A stretch of DNA of 64,000 nucleotides. Origin: Pholiota molesta (lineage: Eukaryota; Basidiomycota; Agaricomycetes; Agaricales; Strophariaceae). The position numbers and the translations under genes are program-made. Each line of letters starts with the position of its first letter. Within the stretch, counting starts at the first letter, position 1. This document shows, piece by piece, positions 45,826 to 58,117 of this stretch. The DNA is taken from positions 372,001 to 436,000 of the forward strand of contig JACGCK010000010.1 of NCBI GenBank assembly GCA_014925825.1, written 5' to 3'. The notes beneath the pieces were generated by a model. The model was not told the origin of the DNA. It worked only from the letters and a program-made list of their open reading frames with translations, and made no database searches.

Positions 45826-46108
45826 GGCGTTGGTTCTTTTTGCGTGGCCCATCGTGGCACCAGCCTGCACTGGCGTGCGTAAGCGTGCACGGTGGGATAT
45901 CAAGCGTGGAGCGTGGGTTGGGCGTTGATCGGCGTGCGCAGGGGGCGTAGCCGCGTACACTGCTCTGGCCCCAATGGCACTGCTCTATGAGACAGGCTCC
46001 GCGCGCAGGCGGCGTACACTGCCACTTACACTGCTCAGACAGGCTCCTTTTCCTGCGCTCGGCGCTCGCAGGCGCTTATGAAAAGATTGAGTTGTAAACG
46101 TGGAATTT
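45826..46108. other. Right-arm-specific G+C-rich segment with short repeats
   Basis: About 283 nt that replaces the 1.35-kb insert of the left arm. It contains repeated short words (GACAGGCTCC twice, GTACACTGC twice, GGCGTGCG and GCGTGC several times). No coding potential seen. The edge near 45812-45826 carries GCATGCTGCATGC, a small palindromic word also present at the left-arm edge near 36006. Confidence 0.5.
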
Positions 46109-46694
46109 CTACTAATCATAAATATAATACATAAAAAGAAGTGGCTAAGTACAATAGCTAGAGAAGGTGACCGATCTTTCATACGTGTCTACATGTAGTA
46201 TGTACTACTTACTTAACTGAAGTCGACGACAGAAGAGAGCAAGAGGTTGCTGGATTTGCGGGTTACGAGTGTGGAGTTGAATAATCTGAATCTCGGTGTG
46301 GCGTAGAAATCATAAAGGCCATGGAAAATAGAAGGATAGAACGTAGAAATAGGAATAGAAAATAGAGGCTGCGGCCCGTGATTAAAGAGCTAATTTCGAC
46401 GGAATGGGATGACGACAACGAATCAACTTGAAAAGACTTAAGAGGCAAGAGAGAATGCAAACATAGAGGAGAATCGAAAAACTGTTGGGATGGGAGGAGA
46501 TGATGTAACGCAAGAGAAGGTTGTAGCGAGCGGATTGATGGCGACCCGACTTGAGAGCGAGAAGGAACAGCGCGAGGGAGAACGGAGAACAATTTACAAG
46601 GAGACAAAAACGATGGAAGGATAGAGGGTGATCTAGAATTAGGCGTAAATCTTGATTCAAAAAAAGAAAAAGATAAGCGATTCTTACCAACAGT

Positions 46695-49600
46695 TTAACT
46701 TCTTAACGACGAAAGGCCAACCCCTGAGCCAGAATTGACCTGCTTCTTCTGCTGCCCCTCCGTCCCCGATCCATGGCCGCCTTTCTCAAAGCCTTCCGTC
46801 TGGCTATTGAAAGAACCAAAGAACGGCGTCGCAGGGCTCAGCGTCGACGGCGTCTGGGTGCCATACGTCAGCGTCGGCGAGATGAGCGAAGACGTCGACG
46901 ACGATGACTCCATCTCGCCAAAAATGTGCTGGCTGCTCGGAGAGTAATGCGACTTCGCCGCCAGCTGTGGCGCATTGGAGCCAACAACACTGGACCCGTT
47001 TCCAGAGACCGCGCCAAGCCCAGCATCCGACCTCTGCTGCTGCTGTTGCTGTTGCTCCTGCCGCTCCTCGCGCGAGCTATCCTCATAAATCGTACCCGCA
47101 TCCTCCTCAACCCCACCATTTCCCGCAAACGCCGCCACGCTCGCATGCTGCGGCGTGCGCAGGCTCTGCGCTGGCATGCTCAGGCTGCTGTGCTGGTAGT
47201 GCCCCCGCGCGCCCCCCAGCTGCTGCTGCCCGTCGCGCGCAGACGACGTCCGGTGCTGCGGCAGCGTCGTCGCGCGCAGATGCGCCGCGGCGTGCTGGTA
47301 GTGGATGGCCTGGTTCGGGGTCGGCGACGCCTGGCCCGACGCCGGCGCGGAAGGCAGCGCCGGCGACGCGGCGAGCGGCGAGCGCTGCGCCTGCGCGTAG
47401 TTCGTCAGCATCGACGGCGCTGAGGGCGGGGGGTCGCGCGACAGGCGCGCGTTGACGTGCGCGGGATGGATATTCGGGTTATGGCGCGTATGCGACGCAC
47501 TGCCCACCGCCCTATTGACGTCCCCGTTCCCGTTGCTGAACTGCTGTCCAAAGTCGTTCCGCGCGCCCATAGCAGACGGATGGAAGTCGTCCTCCGCCAT
47601 CAGGTTCATGCCCATGCCCATGGGTGGGGACGCTAGGGACGCCATCGAGGCCGAAGGCGACATGAGCCCCTGCCCCAGCCGCCCAATGGACGCCTGCACA
47701 CGGTATCCGCGCATGCCCACCGCAATATTTGCAGGCGCAACATCCTCCGCGCCCTCTTCCCCTCTCCTTCTCCTTAAATCGAGCGGCGCGGGCCTCCGGC
47801 GCTCAGCCTGTTGCTGCTGCGCCTGCGCTTGCGCATGAGCATGCGCGAGCGCCGCGGACTCCGCATGGGCACGCATGATGTACTCCTCCGTCGGCGTGTA
47901 TCCCGAGCGCGTATAAGCAGGCGCAGGACGCCCGCATTGATGGATATCGGTGAGGCTCTGGCTCGTCGCGAGGTGGTGGTGGCCGACTTGCGGATATTGT
48001 GGGATATGTCCAGTTCCTTGGCCTTGCATATAGTCGAGATCAGCAGAACCCGCGCTCTCGTATCCCCCGGAAGCGCCGTGGTACGACAGATTGGTGTTGC
48101 CGAGCGAAGTAAGGAGAGAAGCCATAGTGGGATCCATAGACGCCGCAGACGTCTGATTGAACCCAACCTGCGCCTGGGTTGAATAAGGATCCGAATGAAG
48201 ATACCCTAGATCTTGCTGCATCTGGTACGGCGACCTCGACCTCGAAGCAGGGCTGACCAGCGTGCTCCGCCCAGGGGCCAACGAATAATCCACCGAAAGT
48301 TCATTCGCCGGTGGGAAGAGGTGGGCGTTCGACGCAAACTCAGGCGCCGACGCAGAGGTGCTGAACCCTCTCGACGACACCGAGGGCAAGCGCCCCGCAC
48401 CAGCGCCGCGTGCATGGACGACGGGCCCAGTATGCTCGGGGCCCAGCTCCTTGCCGCGGAGATTGAGCAGCGCAGCCTGTGCGATGGTAAGGCGGGCCGG
48501 GGAGGTATCGCCTTCTTGCGCAGAACGCTCGGTTCTCTGAATAAAGTTGAAGAATCGAAGATGGGGCACTTTGATCAGAAAACGCTCGGGGAGCAAGTAC
48601 ATCAGACATACCCTTAATTCGCGTTGCTCGCTGGTATCAGCGAACCGAACGGATATCCTACTCCCGGTGTCATTCCATCCTCGGACCATACGTCCATGAA
48701 GACGTTCGATGATTTCCTCTGCACCCTTGCGGGTTTCCAATCTTTGCAGAACAAATTAGTTCAACGGTCCTTCATATATTGCAGGTTCAATCACATACCT
48801 AACGAATGCGATAATTCTTGGGGGATTGCTCAAGCGCGTGTGGAAGAACCGACTGCTGCTTATAACGTGCGGGGCCACCAGAGCGGCCAGAGTCTAATTC
48901 AAAAAAAGAAGAGGCAAAAAAGAATGACGGCCGATACTCAGTCGCAGCGCACACAAACAAGATAAATTACAACTCACAGGCTCATCGATGCTCAAAGGAA
49001 GGCTGCGCGCGGAAGAAAAAGCAATTAGCATCAGAGCCAACATTCATGCAGCAGAAATAGCAGATCCATACCCTTCCATATAGAGGTTCGTGCTCGTGGG
49101 GTCCTGCAGGCTCTCCATTTTGGCCTTGAACGACGCCTCCGCGCCCAGAGAACCCTCATTCGACCCCCCAATGGACCCCGACTCTGAATCAAGGCTCGGT
49201 TCGTTCCACGTCGAGGTCGAGGACGGCGCCACCGCACCTTGCGCGTACGTGGTACCAGGAATCTTGTGAATTTGCTAGAAGAATACCGGGTGAGGCCCTA
49301 TCTGTGAGCACAACGAAAAGTAGTTAATCACCTTGGAGAATGTAGGATGCAAGTTCCTATACCGCCTCAGCGAAATAATACACTTCTCCGCCGCTTCGAT
49401 AGTTTCGAATCTATTTTTAGAATCAACAACCCCGCTCTCGTCGAAACAAAGCGAAGGAAAAACATACAAACGAAGCCATAGCCACTCTCGCTGTCCCTGA
49501 CATGCCGCGTGAACGTCCTCACGCTCCTGATCGCCCCGAACGGGCACGCCAAGTCGAAGAGCTGGTCCTCCCTGAAATGCGGCGGCAGCCCGTTGATGTA

Positions 49601-51351
49601 CACGTTCGGCGTCTTCTGCCCCGCGCCGCTCAACCCCGACTCGGACACCGACGTCGGAAAACTCGACGCGGAACCCAGACGCGCAGCATCACCCTCGAAG
49701 CCCAGATCGACAGTGAGCACCGGCTGCGAGTGCGCGCTCGGCAACCCCAACTGCTGCTGCTGGCCCCTGCCCAGCCCGCCGCCGCCGCCCGCGAGCCCCG
49801 CGAGATCGATGGTGCCGCTGTCGTGCGCGGCGCACTGCTGCGCGTGCAGCTGCTGGTGCTGCTGGAGCGTCTGCAGCTGGCGCGCGTCCGCGTCCTGGAG
49901 GTGCGCGCTGTCGTCGAGCTGCGGCAGCGGGATCGGCCCGTGCACGGGCGCGGGCGGGGGCTGGGGCGAGGTGGCCTGGGCGATGGCGGTGGCGCCGTTA
50001 CGTGGGAGATGGAGGGAGTGGTGGAGGGACGTGGGCGGCGAGGTGCTGGATGCAGGGGGCGCGAAGGAGAGGGCGGAAAGAGACTTGGTGCTGTTCAGGT
50101 TTGCGGCGCCGACGCGCAGCGTAAGAGTGTTGCTCGGATGAGTGGCGTTCCCGCTGAATTGCGCTGTCGATGGGAGGATAGGAGATTCGTTGGATGGTTG
50201 TATGCTCGAGCCATTTGAAGAGGACCGGGTTGGAACCGTATGAGTGTTGGATCCAGTGGCACCTGGGGCAAACGATGGTGATGAGCGAAAACCCATGAAT
50301 ATATGCGCGTTGGAATGCTTCAAAGAAGCAATAATGATAGGTATAAACAGTAAGAACGCGAAACGCCCGTAAAATCTCTGTGTATGCAGCGATTATGGGC
50401 GTAAAACAGGATAGCGACGCAGTTTGAGAAAGAGAAGGTGGAAGGAGGAAAGAAAGAGCGAAAAAGACGAGAAAAAGAGGCAAGTATGTAATGAAGAGCG
50501 CGAACAATGGATGTGGCCGTGCATGCATAATGCATTGATGGTATTCGAACAAAGAATGAAAGTGAAATATATCGCTTACCGGGCCCAACAAAAACATGCA
50601 TGCGCGCCGCGGAGTCATGCAGTCCAAGCGTGTTGAGGTATATTTCAACGTCAGATGATTCGCTGTCTTCAGGGTCGTTCTCTTGCTCCTGGTCGGCGTT
50701 GTCCGCGTCAAAGGCAGAGCTATTGATATTATTGTCGCTACGGATGATGGGGGTAGTGTTGTCGGATCCCCGAGGCATAAGAGAGCTGCCCAGAGAAGAT
50801 GGATAGCTAGGCGAGGAAGAGAGCGGCGCAGTAGAAGGCGCCACAGATGCGGCGACGGTATCGCCAATAATATTATGTCCATCGTCGTTAGTTCCCGAAG
50901 CCAGCTCTAGATAGAATGGGGCCGCAGACGAATGTGCATGTTCTTGTGTCTGTTGAGTGTGCTGCTGTAGAGACGAAGTGGGCGTAGTAGACAAAGGCGA
51001 TCTCGCCGCGGCGCGGGGGGCGCCCGAGGACGAGACGACGGCGGCGAAGGACGGCGCGCTGGGGCTGGCGCCGAACTTGCCCGGGCGGGGACTCGCGTTG
51101 GGCGTCGTCGGGGGCTCGCTGCCGCCGGTCGACCCGCGCTTGCTGTCGCCGTCGGGGTGCGCGCCGGGGCGGCCGGCGGGGGGCGTAGGAGGGGAGTGCA
51201 TGTCCAGCCTTTGCGCGGTATTCTGGTTAGGGTGCGGGGTGTGGGCGGGGGTAGACTGCAGGCGCGAAGGCGGAGCTCGACCCTGCAGGGGCGTGCGAGT
51301 GTGATTGTGATTGCGGGAAGAGGCGCGCGTGGGCTGCGCGGACGCCGACAT
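46695..51351 (-). CDS. Tandem-RRM RNA-binding protein (RBMS/MSSP-like)
   Basis: Eight exons: 50580-51351, 49464-50262, 49332-49410, 49072-49274, 48978-49002, 48799-48893, 48612-48741 and 46695-48536, about 1314 residues. The long N-terminus is disordered (Ser/Pro/Gln). RRM1 is NVYINGLPPHFREDQLF to SESGYGFV (RNP1) and EAAEKCIISLRRY. RRM2 is TNLYMEGLPLSIDE, then IIAFVRLETRKGAEEI and SRISVRFADT. The spacing and the second RRM's NLYxxxLP match the RBMS/MSSP group of single-strand nucleic-acid binders. The C-terminal 600 residues are low complexity with Gln/His/Ala runs. The junction after GYGFV needs a weak GTTTTT donor to keep frame; the better GTATGT donor 4 nt upstream breaks it. Exon 5 is 25 nt. 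The last 320 nt of coding sequence are duplicated at 33744. Confidence 0.85.
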
Positions 51352-54300
51352 CGTGCCAGATCGCGGAATTCGGAGGAATGTTGTCGAAATGGGAAACAAG
51401 AGCGGAAAATGGAAGAAAACTGTGGAGAACAATGAGAATGTTGTACGTATGGAACGAAGTCTGAACGAAACAGGGTATAAAATGCAAGCGAATGGTGGGT
51501 GTTGTGGTCTGGTGTTGTACGTGTATGGATAGGATCGCTTCGGCAGAGAACAATCAGGCTAGGTAGAAGGTCAAAGCGAAACGGCTGAATCTAGAAGGCA
51601 CAAAACGAATAATATGCGGGCGTAGCGATAGTTGTGAGGACAAGGCAAGTAAGTCGGCGATAGCGAATTGAGCAAGGTGAAGTGGGCAGTAGTTAAGTAG
51701 TCGATTGATAGTGGGAGCTAGTTAAGCAAGCGTGCTAGAATCGATGGAATCAGGACGACTACGCTGCAGAAAGTCGAATCGACACAGACCAAAGCTGAGA
51801 CGAGAAATTACGAGGCAAGGAAGGTGAGGAGACACCGCGACGAAATGTGCGCAGCGAATAAGCAATGTCGGGGGAAAGGTTGGGAGACTGGGGAGTGTTG
51901 TGTCTGTGTGGTAGGAGGATGAGAAGAGAAGCAAAGGGACGAGGACGAAACGGTGGATACCCAAACTCCCCAAGAAAACCGATCCAAAAAGCATTCCAGC
52001 TGGCTCCGAAATCCCTGCTTCTTTCACCTCTTCCGCTTCATAATTGGCTTCCTATTAGTCAATCGAACTCTCATCTCGATTCACCCATGCCTCATGCCCT
52101 GCAAACAAGCAAGTGAGCAGCCGATCCTCCATGCCTCACTATTGCATATACCTATTCCCCGGCCTGCATCCAATCCGCAACATCATTATTCCTCCTACCG
52201 CCTCCAAGCCAAAGTCCCGTAGTAGGGCGTAGTCGAGGGTCCAAGGAGCCAAAAAGCGTAAGCAATACTTAATTGCAATCACGGTTCTTCTAGAGGCGCC
52301 GTCGGAGTTGCGAACATGATTTGAAGCTGTCACGTCGACGACGTGCACCTCCAGCCATGCATGCCACTAATTAGCGTCGCAATTAACCCGCGTTTGTGCT
52401 GGAAATCAACAACGCCGCGGAAGGCATGCATCAACTTTGCTGGGGGGCGCCGGCAGGTCGTGCCGGTTCATGGACGCTCTTCTAGCTCCGAGGAAGTGTT
52501 GGCGTTGATAGCTATGAAAGTCTGGTATGCTGGGCCCAGAGTGCGCTTGAATGATATAAACATTCAAACTCTTCACTCCTGCTAAAATTAAGTCAAAAGC
52601 AAGCTTTGGAATTGGGAGATGCTAGCACATATAGCGGAACACATACTACTTATATGCATGCAGGAACCGAACAGCTTCTTCGGTGATTACTGGTGATGCC
52701 AATTGAACCTGAGAGTATAAGTATCTGGCACGGCTCGGTTTGTGGGTGCAGGATCACAGACATAAGGCTGGAAGCGTGAAGCGCCGCTTAGTTAGTGTCC
52801 AGGTCAAAGAAAAGAGGAGATGGTTTGCCATGACGGTGACTGGAAGACGTAAACACGGCGCATATGAGGTACTGATCATATTTCAGGAGAAAAAGTCCAG
52901 GGTTCAAGCTCGACAGCCTTCGAGTCAGTCAGAGCAACAGGTCCAACAGCCTGAAAGAATCCGAGTCAAAAGGCTGGATATATAGCATGGTCGGATGGAA
53001 CAGGATGTAAGCAGAGGTGTAAAGAGTCGACAAACGCATCGTTAACAAAGCAGATTCACGCGTTTCAACAAGGTCTAAGCAAGCTTTAGACAGGAAGATT
53101 TGATGATGTATTTCAGGCAACAAGTGCCAGCGGTCATTGAGACAAGGCTTGGACGAGGCCGAAGCAAAGGAGCGAACGACATATATTGTAGATGTGCACA
53201 TAGAGGTAAGAGATTCCATTTTATCGCGCATATACCCTGCCAAAGAACAAAGGAATGAATAAATGTGACCCAATCCGATATCAAGACGGAGACGCACCAC
53301 GAAGATCGATGCGTTTTACCGTTACGCGTCAACATATAACATTTAGCTTTAGCGTACATCTCCTCACAGCACTTTCGAATCAAACCCTTGTTTCTCATAG
53401 CTCATAGACGGGGAAAGGATGGAAAAACGAATGGTAGATTGACAGCAAATTCAGAACAAGGGTGAAAGCTGGGTGAAAGCGACTGAGAAGCAAGTGAAGA
53501 GAAACAAAATTTCCGAACATACAGCTCCGTGGGAAGTCTTCGGCAAATCGGGCCAGAAATTCCCGGACATAAACGCTCTCAGCCTCGTATTCTTTCGCTA
53601 CACCGCGTCGGCCTTGCTCTCGCGACCGTAGCATTACTCGAAACAGCTGATTTATGCAAGGAAAATATTAAACGACTGCATAATCCATCCAAAGGATTAC
53701 CTGACCTGCAACGATGGAAGACTGAGCGCCTGTCCTATAAATAGCGTTCTCTACCATCTCCCACTTAGAAATGTCTTTTATTGCATCCTCAATTTTATGA
53801 GCCTTTGGAGCAATATTAATTGAGTTGTTAGTAAGCGTGTATAGGTTCAGAATGATAGATATGAGTTGAAAATAATATGAAAGCTATCAACGATTAAAAA
53901 CAGTGGCCAATTTAAAGGAGGAGTAAACGAACATCGAATGTTAATGTGAGAACTATAAATCCCTGTAAGTATGTCTACTAATAATAGCGACGGTTGAGAG
54001 GGTTGAAGTAGCCTCATGCAATACATTATAATATGATAAGTATTCGAGAGAGAAAATGCTGCACTGATAACCTGTGTAACATTCAATTGTGAACTCCACC
54101 TCAGAAACCGATTGACCAAGTTTTGTAGGACTTAGCCTTTAGGCCGACTTACGCGCTGTCACGATGCCATACGGCGCTGTTGCGGAGCGGTATCGGTGCA
54201 CGAGATGATGGTGAAAGTTGGCTAATTAGCGAGGATTGATGAATATCTGATCACTACCATACCCTCTGATCGGATCCTGTATTTTTTATTACACTAAATG

Positions 54301-54995
54301 CTTGTAATATTAATCCCTATTAATCCTAGGGCGGCAGTTATAAGGACGACTGAAAATCGGTCCGCCGTAGGCGAAGCTCTAGATCTATAGCCACTTCGGA
54401 AATAAGATAGCCAAATTCCAGCCCAAAGTCTGTAGCGGTCATAAAGCTACCTGGGCAGAGGTATGCTCACGAATCAGGTCATCGGATGGCCTGGCTGAAG
54501 GGGAAACATTGGAGGTCACGACTGGGTCGTGCGCTGTTCGCCGTTGAAACGAGGATATCCTTGGAGAAAACAAGTCTCAAAGGACAGAAAACTCCAAAAT
54601 ATAGCTCAGACTCGGAAGCCGCATTCCTCACACTGTAACGTCGGCGTTATTAACATCTAGAAGGAGAGCGCCAATCGGCGTCAACTTGCACTATAAACAG
54701 ACCGCTCATAAGGAGATCTCGGGCCCGAGAGGGCCCCATCTTCTCGCTTTTGTGGCTACCCTTCCAGGGTTCCATAATTCCATCGACCTTCTTTCCAGTA
54801 TCACAACATTTCTGCTGTTTTCTTTTGATTCCTGGACATACAGATACTTGAAATAGCGCTACTATCTGGGTTTTCGAACTTCTTGGCCTTTTCTTTGCTC
54901 CCTCATATTCTTACAATCGGTCGACGTTGCTATTGCTCTGTATGACCTGCCATCCGTAGGGAGAGACCTCCATATTCACATTACTGTTCGGAAAT
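51352..54995. other. Long intergenic region, no gene seen
   Basis: About 3.6 kb between two divergent genes. The first several hundred bases are probably the long 5' UTR and promoter of the RRM gene. The palindrome GGGCCCGAGAGGGCCC lies near 54720. Frames of 60-120 codons occur on both strands but lack any recognisable motif and overlap one another. No tRNA-like structure was found. Confidence 0.45.
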
Positions 54996-57326
54996 ATGGC
55001 GCCCAATGTGATCCTGGAGGACCTCAGGTCGACGTAAGCCTTTATTCTACAGTCCATGCAAGCCTCGCTTATCCCTATGGTATACGTGTCCGCTCGACAT
55101 CAGAAACGCCGACTACTATTTCGCTGCTATATCCATATGTGCGTCCAAATTCCGTGTGTGGGCTGCTAAATTCTCAACAATTTCCATCCAGCGATCGCCG
55201 TGTATGAATATTGCCTGACCTTCGTTTCGGAAGTGGAACGGTTCTGGACGGGCGGCCCACTGAACTGCGCCTCGGGGCTGTTCTACATGAATCGATATCT
55301 TGTTCTGTTCGGCCACATTCCCGTCATGATCGAGTTTTTCTGGGCAACTTCGAATCCCGCAAAAATCAAAGTAGGTATCTATCCTTCGCTGACTTCGTCC
55401 TCTCCCTCAGGAACTTATACGCTACACCTCGCAGATGTTAGTTGACACATTTTATTCAGCCCTTGGGCCCTTGCTCTCAGCGCAAACGACGAAACAGCAG
55501 CGAGGCTAATGACGTTCCTATCTAATTTTGCAGTTGTCAGAAGCTGCAGTCCTATCATCAATTTCTCGCAATAGCGATCCAGGTGATTGTGGCGAGTGCG
55601 TTCCTGCACCATTTTATTCCTGTCCTAGCATTCGCTGATAAAAAGTACACCACACTCCGACTCACCGCCGACGTTGTCACGTAGGTATGCTGGTGATGCG
55701 GATGTACGCGCTCTACGAACGCAGTCGGCGGGTCCTGGCGCTTTATCTCGTGGTGTGCACGATCGTGGTGGCGATTGGCTTGGTGGGTCCTATTTTTTGA
55801 TTCAATCAGCGCTTGCTGTTGTGTATGATCTGCAGTCGGCGATCATCGACTTGCGGTGCGCCCTCGCCGTCTTCCTTCTTTTTTCTTTTTTCTCGGATGT
55901 GCGCTAACCGCATATCGGAACAGTGGGCCGTCATCGGCGGCAAATCGCAGAAATCGCGGGAGGTGCTCCTCCCGGTGGGATGTGGCGCCCACTTAACACA
56001 TTACCAGTATGTCACCCCATCTCCTCCCTGTTGACAGTGGCCGCTGCCGTCCTATGCTTATGGAATTGATATTCGGTCTGTTCAGAGCCATCCGTGAGCA
56101 TGCTGCGCCTTAGTTCTCTGGTGAGGCTGGTTTTACTAATTTTGTGTATGGTCGAGGCTTGGGCGCTGCGTGGGCGGGCATGTTGGCGTTTGACTCCTTG
56201 GTCTTCGGGATGACGCTCTACAAATCGCTCACCCTCGCGCGGACGCCTGGCGTGGATCTGTTGACTATATTACTGCGGGATGGTGCGCACACTGTTCAAC
56301 TTCTGCACCCAAGATACTGAATGCTATGTTTTCTCTCTCTCTCTCTCTCTCTCTCTTGCATAGGCGCTGTTTATTTCGCGTGAGTACGGCGCACGCCACT
56401 ACCGCCTTCCTTGCGAAGCTGCTTGGCTGCTCTGGCTGCTGATACTTACTGATGGATACGCCGACATCATATAGGGTGATGATGGCTGCGAACCTAGGGA
56501 ACATTCTGACTTTTGTGGTAAGCTCTGATCCCCTAGAACGAAACTTAACCGCAGTGCTCATCCGTTCCTCCTGATACCTTTGCCTTTCATCCGTGCTCGG
56601 CGCAACGCACAGTTCGGTGGCGTGAGTCTGTCCTTTTCTGCTTGTTTTTGCGTGTGCGGACGCCGCCCGCGGACGTCCAGTCGCCACCGTCCAAAATACT
56701 CATTATTGCCTTTTGAATTGGTGTGGTGTCCGCCAAATAGACGTTCACGCGCGGCGTCGCCACCACTTTCTGCAACGTGTACGTCCACACCATCTTCCAT
56801 CCCCAAAACTCCTTTTCCGCGCCCAAGTTTCCAGAAAAACTGACAGAAACGCACACCTCTCCCCTTCCTCCAACTTTAAATGATTCAAATAAAAATCAAA
56901 TAAAACTACAAATGGGAAAATCCACATAGCATCTCCTCAGTGATGATCTCGCGCCTCATGCTCAACCTGCGCGACCCCGCGCTCGTGCGGCACGCGCTGA
57001 AGAGCAGCACCGCCGGCGGGGAGTACACGACGTACCCGAACCTGACGATGCTCTCGACCGCGCAGTGGGACTGGGAGGGAGACGCGCAGGGTGGTGGGGG
57101 TGTGGATGTGGGAGGGGCAGGGGGCAGCAGCAGGACGCGCGGGATGGATGTTTATGGGTACTTGGCGACGGGGGAGTCGAGTCGAAGTACGTTGTGTTTC
57201 TCTGTTTTCGTTTCTTTTTCCGTTCTTCGTTCGGATTGGCTCACACATACACATTATACAGATGGCACTGGGGATGTCGAGATGCAGGCCTTCAAGCTTG
57301 AAGACCGACCGGAGGCGCCGACTTAG
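54996..57326 (+). CDS. Seven-helix-type membrane protein, DUF6533 family
   Basis: Fourteen exons predict about 349 residues in one frame: 54996-55033, 55104-55138, 55192-55370, 55541-55595, 55685-55782, 55924-56006, 56086-56093, 56157-56282, 56364-56379, 56475-56517, 56613-56621, 56741-56778, 56930-57186, 57262-57326. The start NADYYFAAISIAVYEYCLTF is the DUF6533 motif. Later family marks are MRMYALYERSRRVLALYL, FDSLVFGMTLYKSLTLAR, LLTILLRDGAVYFAVMMAAN, NILTFVFGGTFTRG and SVMISRLMLNLRDP. Several hydrophobic helices make it an integral membrane protein. The family is large in mushrooms and its function is unknown. Exons 7, 9 and 11 are 8, 16 and 9 nt; all three are needed to give the family sequence in frame. 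A pyrimidine repeat (56331-56357) sits just before exon 9. Confidence 0.82.
56331..56357 (+). repeat. CT dinucleotide repeat before a micro-exon
   Basis: About 13 CT/TC units end a few bases before the AG that opens the 16-nt exon 9 of the DUF6533 gene. It forms an extended polypyrimidine tract and could help define the tiny exon. Confidence 0.8.
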
Positions 57327-58117
57327 CTTAGGGCCAGCACACCATCGCCACTACTATCACCACAAGGCGACAGCACAGCGGCACCAATAGAGACCGTCGT
57401 CGCTGGTACCAACACGATCATCACGACCGTCACGAAATGATCTACAGCACCAGTAGAGCTGGAGGACGAACTGGAGAGACCCATTCCTCACGTCAAGGCG
57501 CGCTGGGGTAAATAGACTCTCTAACGCAATTAAAGTTTGATCTAATGCTACTGCAAGTATATTTAATAGTAGAGTCTGATCAAAGAATTGTCGTTGGGTT
57601 GTATGTAGACTGTCGCATGCTACGTAGTTTTGGGGCAGGTTTTAATTGTAGCAGCAGCATTGTACATACGCACATGTGGGCTATGGATTTAATTGGGGCT
57701 TGGACTTGGCTTGGGCGTCGATATGGATGGTTTGTAAATGGTGCGCCATGTTGGCTAGATTGCTGGGACACATTCATAGACAATTTTGAAGATAAGTCTA
57801 TTTCGATTCGATGTATTTTACAGTCGATGAGAAGCCATAGATTATATTCTAATTTGTGTATGATGCGAGCACGCAGAGTACCAGCGATAATAATAGATAT
57901 ATAGTACAATAAAAAGCAACAAAAGGACGGCAAAGAAGTACGAGCCAGCAGGTAGTAGGATATACGTATGAACAACGAGGAAGATGGACGACAAGATACA
58001 GTATGTATTACACATTCTGATGATCAGACAGAATAAGAGGCCATCCGTGATCGCGAGGGCAAGAAGAGGACAGAAAAAAATTAAATCAGAGGTAGTTCCA
58101 GAATCATAGCCTCCTTC
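57327..58117. other. Intergenic, no gene seen
   Basis: About 790 nt between converging genes. It should hold both 3' UTRs. The open frames on both strands near 57545-57975 are A+T-rich and without recognisable content. Confidence 0.4.

Larger units (their letters stand above)
42748..47016. repeat. Right arm of the large inverted duplication
   Basis: A 4.3-kb segment that is the reverse complement of 33744-39326 minus the left-arm extras. It carries the second NACHT copy and the 3' end of the complete RRM gene. Identity looks above 90 percent across the NACHT coding region by eye. Its outer end lies inside the RRM gene, so the right arm is in the native context and the left arm is the transplanted copy of that end. 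Confidence 0.88.

Noticed and set aside
33744..47016. A giant transposon with inverted termini
   Set aside because: The arms contain gene fragments of a resident gene and no transposase, integrase or reverse transcriptase is visible in the window. A segmental inverted duplication fits better.
46904..47838. Several Arg/Ala-rich plus frames opposite the RRM gene C-terminus
   Set aside because: They are antisense to Gln/Ser/His repeats of the real protein and overlap each other in different frames.
52880..52930. A GGTTCAAGC word that looks like a tRNA T-loop
   Set aside because: No acceptor, D or anticodon stem can be formed around it.
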